Source: JAXHUK01 sp034189725
GTDB taxonomy: Bacteria; Chloroflexota; Dehalococcoidia; SZUA-161
Direction of reading: 5' to 3'
DNA length: 9,957 nucleotides
Assembly: GCA_034189725.1 (NCBI GenBank)
Contig: JAXHUK010000087.1
Span: forward strand, 1 to 9,957
In this document: piece after piece, positions 5,834 through 9,957 of the stretch
Numbering within the stretch: position 1 is the stretch's first letter
Layout: every line of letters begins with the position of its first letter
Notes under the pieces: model-generated
What the model was told of the DNA's origin: nothing
Databases searched by the model: none
Seen by the model: the letters and a program-made list of their open reading frames with translations, nothing else
Made by a program: the position numbers and the translations under genes

Positions 5834-6616
5834 ATGGATAAGCTTAAGAAAATTGAAGCCTTTTCTGAGAAGTATATAAATCTCCTGACATCAGAGACTA
5901 TGGCGTTCAGGGAAGCAGGTTCTTGGGAAAAAGTGAGGCAAGACTGGTGGCTAGCTCTCATATTCTTTTTTGATAGGGCTTTTTATCAAGGACGGAGTGA
6001 CAAGATTTCTAGCTATTTTGAGCAGGCAACGATTAAAGCTATGGACAGTGTTTTACCCGGTTCATCATCTGAGGAGAGACTCTTATCGCTAGAAAAGCTT
6101 GGTGATTGGTTAGACCGTGAGAAATGGGGGAGTCAAGGAAATCCACTGTGGGATGCATTATGCAAAAAATATGACATTGGTGAGGGCAAAAAGTACGGCA
6201 CTGGGCGAGAGAGCGATAGGAAAATGGTTTTAAGTTCTCTGAACTTTATCGTGAATCATTGCGACAACTATAACATCCTTGAGCATTCTATCCAGAATAT
6301 TCAAAATGGAGAGATTGTCATGCTCAGCAACAAGCTACATGACATTTTTAGCATAGGCGATAAAATAACATCTTTATTCTTGAGGGATACGGTCTTCCTC
6401 TACAGTTTAGAGACATACCTCAAGCCAGAAGATTACTACTATGTCTTGCCTGTAGACACTTGGGTCAGGAAAATAGCTGACAAGCTGGGAATAGAGGCAA
6501 ATGCCAAAGCTATGGCGATTGCTTGCCAGCAAAATAATGTTTCTCCCATAAAGTTTAACCAGGGTGCTTGGTATCTTGGCTCACATTCGTTTTCAGAGCT
6601 TCTAGACATGTTATAG
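5834..6616 (+). CDS. Divergent HhH-GPD-type DNA glycosylase-like protein
   Basis: 260 residues from the ATG at 5834 (AGG 8 bases upstream; a GTG at 5825 would add three residues but is worse placed). The C-terminal half has the hallmarks of the HhH-GPD base-excision glycosylases. 'FSIGDKITSLFLRD' (172-185) fits the helix-hairpin-helix with Lys177 at the position of the catalytic lysine of bifunctional enzymes. 'YYYVLPVDTWVRKIADKLGI' (201-220) fits the block carrying the catalytic aspartate (Asp208). The Lys-Asp spacing of 31 is far longer than in endonuclease III (18) or OGG1 (19) but close to the archaeal GO glycosylase AGOG (about 32, from memory), as is the length. No FeS-cluster cysteines follow; the C-terminus ends 'KFNQGAWYLGSHSFSELLDML'. 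The N-terminal half is helical with 'FFFDRAFYQGRSDKIS' and a WGSQGNP loop. Expected role: excision of damaged bases, perhaps 8-oxoguanine. Alternative: a catalytically inactive HhH DNA-binding protein of an accessory module. A+T-rich composition suggests acquisition. Confidence 0.65.
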   Translation: MDKLKKIEAFSEKYINLLTSETMAFREAGSWEKVRQDWWLALIFFFDRAFYQGRSDKISSYFEQATIKAMDSVLPGSSSEERLLSLEKLGDWLDREKWGSQGNPLWDALCKKYDIGEGKKYGTGRESDRKMVLSSLNFIVNHCDNYNILEHSIQNIQNGEIVMLSNKLHDIFSIGDKITSLFLRDTVFLYSLETYLKPEDYYYVLPVDTWVRKIADKLGIEANAKAMAIACQQNNVSPIKFNQGAWYLGSHSFSELLDML

Positions 6617-6659
6617 CCATTGGTTACTGGGATATAGGGTCAATAAAAAAGGAGTGCAA

Positions 6660-6705
6660 AACAGGTAAAGCACCACCCATAGCATTAGAGGATGCTCCAC
6701 CTGTT
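6660..6705 (+). terminator. Weak hairpin after the HhH gene, possible terminator
   Basis: AACAGGT (6660-6666) can pair with ACCTGTT (6699-6705), with an inner 5-bp hairpin AGCAT/ATGCT (6681-6685 / 6692-6696). It is followed by ATTTTCT. The large asymmetric internal loop and short T run make it a poor intrinsic terminator, but it lies between the HhH gene and the trp promoter, where one is expected. Confidence 0.3.
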
Positions 6706-6787
6706 ATTTTCTACACTTTCAATCGTAGACGGCTATCTGTTACCCTCCGCCCAAATTATACAATAATAACACTGCAGGCTATAATAG

Positions 6788-6816
6788 TTGACAAAGCCAC
6801 TGTTGTATGCTACAGT
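6788..6816 (+). promoter_or_regulatory. sigma-70-type promoter of the trp operon
   Basis: A perfect -35 TTGACA (6788-6793) is followed by a 17-base spacer and TACAGT (6811-6816, 4 of 6 matches to TATAAT). Transcription would start near 6823, just before the T-box leader. Position and spacing are both right. Confidence 0.65.
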
Positions 6817-6834
6817 TTCCCTAAATAGAATATG

Positions 6835-7127
6835 TAATCGGCTGAGAACAAGAGTAGTATGCCTCCAGCGAGTCTCAGAGAGTCGGGTTAGGTGTGAGCC
6901 GATGTCGGCGCAGGGGCAGAATGGACTTGGGAGCTGCAAACCGAAACCTCCAAATTGAGTGGAGTAGGCTTTGCCGGAGTTGGTACCGTTATCAGAACCT
7001 AGGGTATCGCCTTGACTAAAAAGGGCCGTACCCGAAAAGAGTGAGTTATCGTATTTGCTATAAGACCGATAACTAACAAGGGTGGCACCGCGGAGTTTTG
7101 ACCTCGTCCCTTAGGACGAGGTTTTTA
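6835..7127 (+). promoter_or_regulatory. T-box riboswitch, tryptophan-specific (UGG specifier), controlling trpEDC
   Basis: A full T-box leader precedes trpE. Stem I holds the AGAGTAGTA element (6851-6859), the distal loop with the AGAGAGTCGGG and GGTGTGAGCC segments (6877-6900), and an upper pairing TGCC/GGCA (6860-6863 / 6915-6918). In the specifier loop GAATGGAC the codon TGG is at 6922-6924 followed by the conserved purine A; GGGAGCTGC then closes the stem. Stem III is an 8-bp helix, 7044-7051 with 7067-7074. The canonical T-box AAGGGTGGCACCGCGG is at 7078-7093. AAGGG (7078-7082) can pair with CCCTT (7108-7112) to form the antiterminator, competing with the terminator at 7101-7126. TGG reads tRNA-Trp, agreeing with the trp genes downstream: uncharged tRNA-Trp binds specifier and T-box bulge and permits transcription, charged tRNA does not. 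Stem boundaries in the 6935-7040 part were not fully resolved by eye. Confidence 0.95.
7101..7126 (+). terminator. Intrinsic terminator of the trp T-box leader
   Basis: ACCTCGTCC (7101-7109) pairs with GGACGAGGT (7114-7122) in a 9-bp stem with loop CTTA, followed by TTTT. Part of its 5' arm and loop (7108-7112) is the sequence the antiterminator needs, so the two structures exclude each other. Confidence 0.92.
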
Positions 7128-7150
7128 ATTTGCCTTTTGAGGGTATAGCT

Positions 7151-8659
7151 ATGGCAGTTCAATACATTCCCAATCTGGATACTTTCCGAGTGTTAGCGAA
7201 TGAGGGAAACCTGATTCCGGTATACCGCGAACTCCCCGCTGACCTTGACACGCCAGTCTCGGTATTTCTCAAACTGAATCAGGAAGCCCCCACCTTCCTT
7301 CTGGAGAGCGTGGAAGGCGGCGAGAAGCTGGGGCGTTATTCATTTATAGGCATAGGTCACAATATAATATTAAAATCATCAGGGAACAAAGCGATCATCC
7401 ACCGAAACGGAGATAGGCGCAAGGTATCTCTCGAGGGGCGCGACTGCCTGCATCTGGTGAAGGAACTCCTGGCCCAGCGCCAGGTGGTTGCAATTCCCGG
7501 ACTACCGCGTTTCTTCGGCGGTGCCGTGGGGTATATGTCCTATGATATGGTACGCTCTTTCGAAACGAAATTGTCAGAGTGCTCACATGACGAACTCGGC
7601 CTCCCTGAAAGTGTTTTCGTATTCACTGACACTATGGTTATCTTCGACCACGTCCAGCACAAGATCAAGGTCGTCGCCAATACTCACGTTGATGGACCTG
7701 CTGAGTTCGCCTATGAACAGGCGATATCCAAGATCGAGTCCATAATCGCCAGACTGGTTAGGCCTCTCTCTCTGGAATCGAAGGGAACAAGTTCCAGAAC
7801 AATTTCTCCCCAGGACAAAAAACTTTCCTCTAATTTTACCCAGAAGGAGTTCGAGGCAGGAGTTAGAGCCTGCAAGGAGTACATCGCTGCGGGCGATGCC
7901 TTTCAGATTGTGTTCTCGCAACGGTTGCAACGCAAGACCACTGCAGAGCCGTTCACCATCTACAGGGCACTGCGCACGCTCAATCCCTCCCCTTATCTGT
8001 TCTATCTCGATCTAGGAGATTTCCAGCTTATCGGTTCAAGCCCTGAGATGCTGGTGAAGGCCGAGGATGGCCTCGCGGAGACCTGTCCCATTGCCGGCAC
8101 CAGGCCGAGGGGAGCAAATGAGCAAGAGGATGAAACCCTGGCAGCCGAGCTTCTCGCTGACCCTAAGGAACTGGCGGAACACGCAATGCTGGTCGACCTC
8201 GCCCGAAACGACCTGGGAAGGGTTTGCCAGCACGGCACAGTGACAGTGCCAGTATCGATGTCTATAGAGAAGTTCTCCCATGTTATGCACATTGTCTCAA
8301 CAGCCGAGGGGAAACTAAAACCCGGTGAGGATGCATTCAGTCTGCTAAGAGCAGCATTCCCCGCTGGCACACTATCCGGCGCTCCCAAAATCAGGGCTAT
8401 GGAGATTATAACCGAGCTTGAGGACCTCAAACGCGGACCGTATGGTGGAGCTGTTGGCTACTTCAGTTACAGTGGAAATATGGATACCTGTATCACGATT
8501 CGCACTATCGTTATGATAGGAGATACCGTTTATCTTCAAGGTGGTGCTGGTATAGTATACGACTCTGACCCGGCACTGGAATATCAGGAGACACTAAATA
8601 AGGTGAAGGCTTTGGAAAAGGCAGTTGAAATAGCAGAGGATGAAGGGTATTATACGTGA
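7151..8659 (+). CDS. trpE: Anthranilate synthase component I
   Basis: Converts chorismate to anthranilate, first step of tryptophan synthesis, with ammonia supplied by the TrpG amidotransferase. 502 residues from the ATG at 7151, chosen because GAGGG lies 7 bases upstream. A TTG at 7130 would start almost inside the leader terminator. The N-terminal domain carries LLES (50-53), part of the tryptophan feedback-inhibition pocket, with NPSPYLFY (278-285) as its other half, so allosteric control looks intact. The chorismate-binding domain has FQIVFSQR, GSSPEMLVK, PIAGTRPRG (GTRPRG 316-321), HAMLVDLARND (344-354), PAGTLSGAPK (404-413) and YGGAVGYFSYSGNMDTCI, then GGAGIVYDSDPALEYQET. Length and motif order are normal for TrpE. 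PabB is less likely given the Trp T-box and trpD next door. There is no fused glutamine amidotransferase domain. Confidence 0.97.
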   Translation: MAVQYIPNLDTFRVLANEGNLIPVYRELPADLDTPVSVFLKLNQEAPTFLLESVEGGEKLGRYSFIGIGHNIILKSSGNKAIIHRNGDRRKVSLEGRDCLHLVKELLAQRQVVAIPGLPRFFGGAVGYMSYDMVRSFETKLSECSHDELGLPESVFVFTDTMVIFDHVQHKIKVVANTHVDGPAEFAYEQAISKIESIIARLVRPLSLESKGTSSRTISPQDKKLSSNFTQKEFEAGVRACKEYIAAGDAFQIVFSQRLQRKTTAEPFTIYRALRTLNPSPYLFYLDLGDFQLIGSSPEMLVKAEDGLAETCPIAGTRPRGANEQEDETLAAELLADPKELAEHAMLVDLARNDLGRVCQHGTVTVPVSMSIEKFSHVMHIVSTAEGKLKPGEDAFSLLRAAFPAGTLSGAPKIRAMEIITELEDLKRGPYGGAVGYFSYSGNMDTCITIRTIVMIGDTVYLQGGAGIVYDSDPALEYQETLNKVKALEKAVEIAEDEGYYT

Positions 8660-8666
8660 GTCAGCG

Positions 8667-8702
8667 ATGAACACCGAGTACATTGGAGGCAAATTGAGAT
8701 GA
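8667..8702 (+). CDS. Possible 11-codon mini-ORF overlapping the trpD start
   Basis: ATG at 8667 opens MNTEYIGGKLR and ends with TGA at 8700-8702, overlapping the trpD ATG (8699-8701) as ATGA. It starts 7 bases after the trpE stop. It has no Shine-Dalgarno of its own, while the GGAGG inside it (8685-8689) serves trpD. It might couple trpD translation to trpE, but chance occurrence is at least as likely. No similarity to the end of TrpG is visible. Confidence 0.2.
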   Translation: MNTEYIGGKLR

Positions 8703-9718
8703 TAAAGGAAGCTCTGTCCAAAATCGTATCCGGAAGCGACCTAACTATGGCCGAGGCCCGAGAGGTAATGACCGAAATCATGCAGGGTCAAGCAACCCCG
8801 GCACAGATCGGCTCATTCATTACTGCCCTGCGGATGAAAGGGGAGACCTCTAACGAAATCGCTGGATGTGCCCAGGCGATGAGAGAAAACGCCGTCCAGG
8901 TAAAGCCGAAGCAGAAACCTCTGGTTGATACATGCGGTACCGGGGGCGATAGCAGCGGTACATTCAACATCTCGACCACAGTAGCATTCGTCGCTGCTGG
9001 TACAGGTCTCGCAGTTGCCAAACATGGAAATCGTTCGGTGTCCAGCCGCTGTGGCAGCGCCGACTTATTACAGGCCCTCGGTGTCAATCTGGAACTGAAC
9101 GCAGAACAACTCGCTCATTGTATTGATGAGGTCGGTATTGGTTTCCTGTTTGCCCCACTGATGCACCCGGCAATGAAACACGCCCTGGGGCCTCGCCAGG
9201 AGATAGGATTGCGTACGATATTTAACATACTGGGACCGTTGACCAATCCTGCCAGCGCTAAAAGGCAACTCCTCGGTGTATATGATAGCAATCTTTCAGA
9301 ACTAATGGCAGAAGTACTTCTCGCCATCGGAGCCGAGCACGCTTTCGTGGTGCATGGTGCTGACGGGCTTGATGAATTATCGGTTACCGGGCCTAACAAG
9401 GTCTCACAGCTCCACGATGGCCATATCGAAACATACTATCTCGACCCCCAGGAGTTAGGATTACCGCGAGCCAAACTGAGTGACCTCGCCGGCGGTACCA
9501 CTGAGGACAACGTCACTATAACAAAAGCCCTGCTGAAAGGTGAAAAAGGGCCAAAGAGAGATGTCGTCCTGCTCAATACCGCAGCGGTGCTCGTAGCTGG
9601 TGGCAAAGCAAAAGACCTCAGCGAAGGCCTGGCCCTGGCGGCTGAATCCATCGATAGCGGCAAGGCTTCCCAGAAAATCGATGATCTCGCGGAGATGAGC
9701 CAGCGTTTCAGTAAGTAG
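8699..9718 (+). CDS. trpD: Anthranilate phosphoribosyltransferase
   Basis: Transfers the phosphoribosyl group of PRPP to anthranilate, the second step of tryptophan synthesis. 339 residues, the normal length. The small helical N-terminal domain includes 'LTMAEAREVMTEIMQGQATPAQIGSFITALRMKGET'. The PRPP/Mg site follows: DTCGTGGDSSGTFNIST with CGTGGD at 79-84, KHGNRSVSSRCGSAD at 108-122, GPLTNP at 179-184 and HGADGLDE at 219-226 (acidic metal-binding residues). The start ATG at 8699 has GGAGG 9 bases upstream. It follows trpE by 39 bases and precedes trpC by 44, consistent with one operon under the T-box. The trpG gene often found before or fused to trpD is missing here. Confidence 0.97.
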   Translation: MIKEALSKIVSGSDLTMAEAREVMTEIMQGQATPAQIGSFITALRMKGETSNEIAGCAQAMRENAVQVKPKQKPLVDTCGTGGDSSGTFNISTTVAFVAAGTGLAVAKHGNRSVSSRCGSADLLQALGVNLELNAEQLAHCIDEVGIGFLFAPLMHPAMKHALGPRQEIGLRTIFNILGPLTNPASAKRQLLGVYDSNLSELMAEVLLAIGAEHAFVVHGADGLDELSVTGPNKVSQLHDGHIETYYLDPQELGLPRAKLSDLAGGTTEDNVTITKALLKGEKGPKRDVVLLNTAAVLVAGGKAKDLSEGLALAAESIDSGKASQKIDDLAEMSQRFSK

Positions 9719-9762
9719 ATTAGCCCCGAATTTATGCGTGATTCAATATCAAGCGAAATAAG

Positions 9763-9957
9763 ATGATTCTAGATAAAATAGTAGATAACAGGAAGAAACG
9801 GATCGCAGAGCGTAAATCACAAACACCGCTCGCTGACATGGGAACCCACTACACCAGCTCAAAGTTCACCATCTTATCCTGCCAGGAGGCTTATGATGGA
9901 TATGTTGGAGTGTGCACAAGGCCTTTTCTGGATGCCTTGCCCAGGTCAAGTACAAGT
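9763..9957 (+). CDS. trpC: Indole-3-glycerol phosphate synthase, N-terminal part, runs off the right edge
   Basis: An ATG at 9763 opens 65 uninterrupted codons to the window end. MILDKIVDNRKKRIAERKSQ is the characteristic N-terminal helix of TrpC, followed by 'TPLADM'. Residues 54-65 (RPFLDALPRSST...) fit the segment just before the first barrel strand and the catalytic lysine region, which would lie outside. The stretch 27-52 ('GTHYTSSKFTILSCQEAYDG...') is unlike typical TrpC linkers and may be divergent. TrpC closes the ring of CdRP to indole-glycerol phosphate, the fourth step. The Shine-Dalgarno is weak. Position after trpD supports the call strongly. Confidence 0.85.
   Translation, partial: MILDKIVDNRKKRIAERKSQTPLADMGTHYTSSKFTILSCQEAYDGYVGVCTRPFLDALPRSSTS

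Noticed and set aside
6568..6828. Plus-strand 86-codon frame after the HhH gene
   Set aside because: It starts inside the HhH gene in another frame and runs into the trp promoter. It has no SD and no recognisable protein features.
6733..6939. Minus-strand 68-codon frame over the T-box leader
   Set aside because: It covers the trp promoter and stem I of the riboswitch; the cysteine-containing product looks random.
6617..7127. A tRNA or other structured RNA gene in the 500-base gap before trpE
   Set aside because: The structured part is fully explained by the T-box leader; no tRNA cloverleaf or T-loop consensus is seen.
1..9957. CRISPR array, insertion sequence or phage genes
   Set aside because: No regularly spaced repeats, transposase, integrase or structural phage genes are visible.

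Overview
The window reads as chromosomal DNA of a bacterium. My best guess is a Chloroflexota (Dehalococcoidia-like) or similar uncultured lineage. This rests on a tryptophan T-box riboswitch in front of a trp operon, lipoproteins with Thr/Ala/Pro/Glu-rich stalks, and moderate base composition. The taxonomic call is inference only. None of the genes is phage or plasmid in type.

Layout. Positions 1-835 (minus strand) hold the N-terminal part of a YtcJ-like amidohydrolase that runs off the left edge. It is divergent from two plus-strand lipoprotein genes (1016-1795 and 1933-2580). The first ~65 codons of these two genes are near-identical DNA, but the C-terminal domains are unrelated. A strong intrinsic terminator (2608-2646) closes that pair. 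Convergent to it on the minus strand is mnmG (2705-4645), the tRNA wobble-uridine modification enzyme, preceded by an unrecognised 119-residue ORF (4792-5151, minus). A 26-bp imperfect direct repeat flanks mnmG.

Positions ~5160-6800 are visibly A+T-richer than the flanks (17 G/C of 60 at 5401-5460, against 40 of 60 at 8041-8100). This part carries three plus-strand genes of accessory character: a two-helix membrane mini-protein interrupted by a one-base frameshift at a T6 run, a 66-residue C2H2-type zinc-finger protein, and a ~260-residue protein with the hallmarks of a divergent HhH-GPD DNA glycosylase. It may be a small acquired cassette.

Positions ~6788-9957 are a tryptophan biosynthesis operon. 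A promoter is followed by a complete T-box leader with a UGG (Trp) specifier, a canonical T-box sequence and an intrinsic terminator. Then come trpE, trpD and the start of trpC, which runs off the right edge. Uncharged tRNA-Trp should stabilise the antiterminator and switch on the operon. The trpG glutamine amidotransferase gene, often found between or beside trpE and trpD, is absent from this interval and not fused to trpE.
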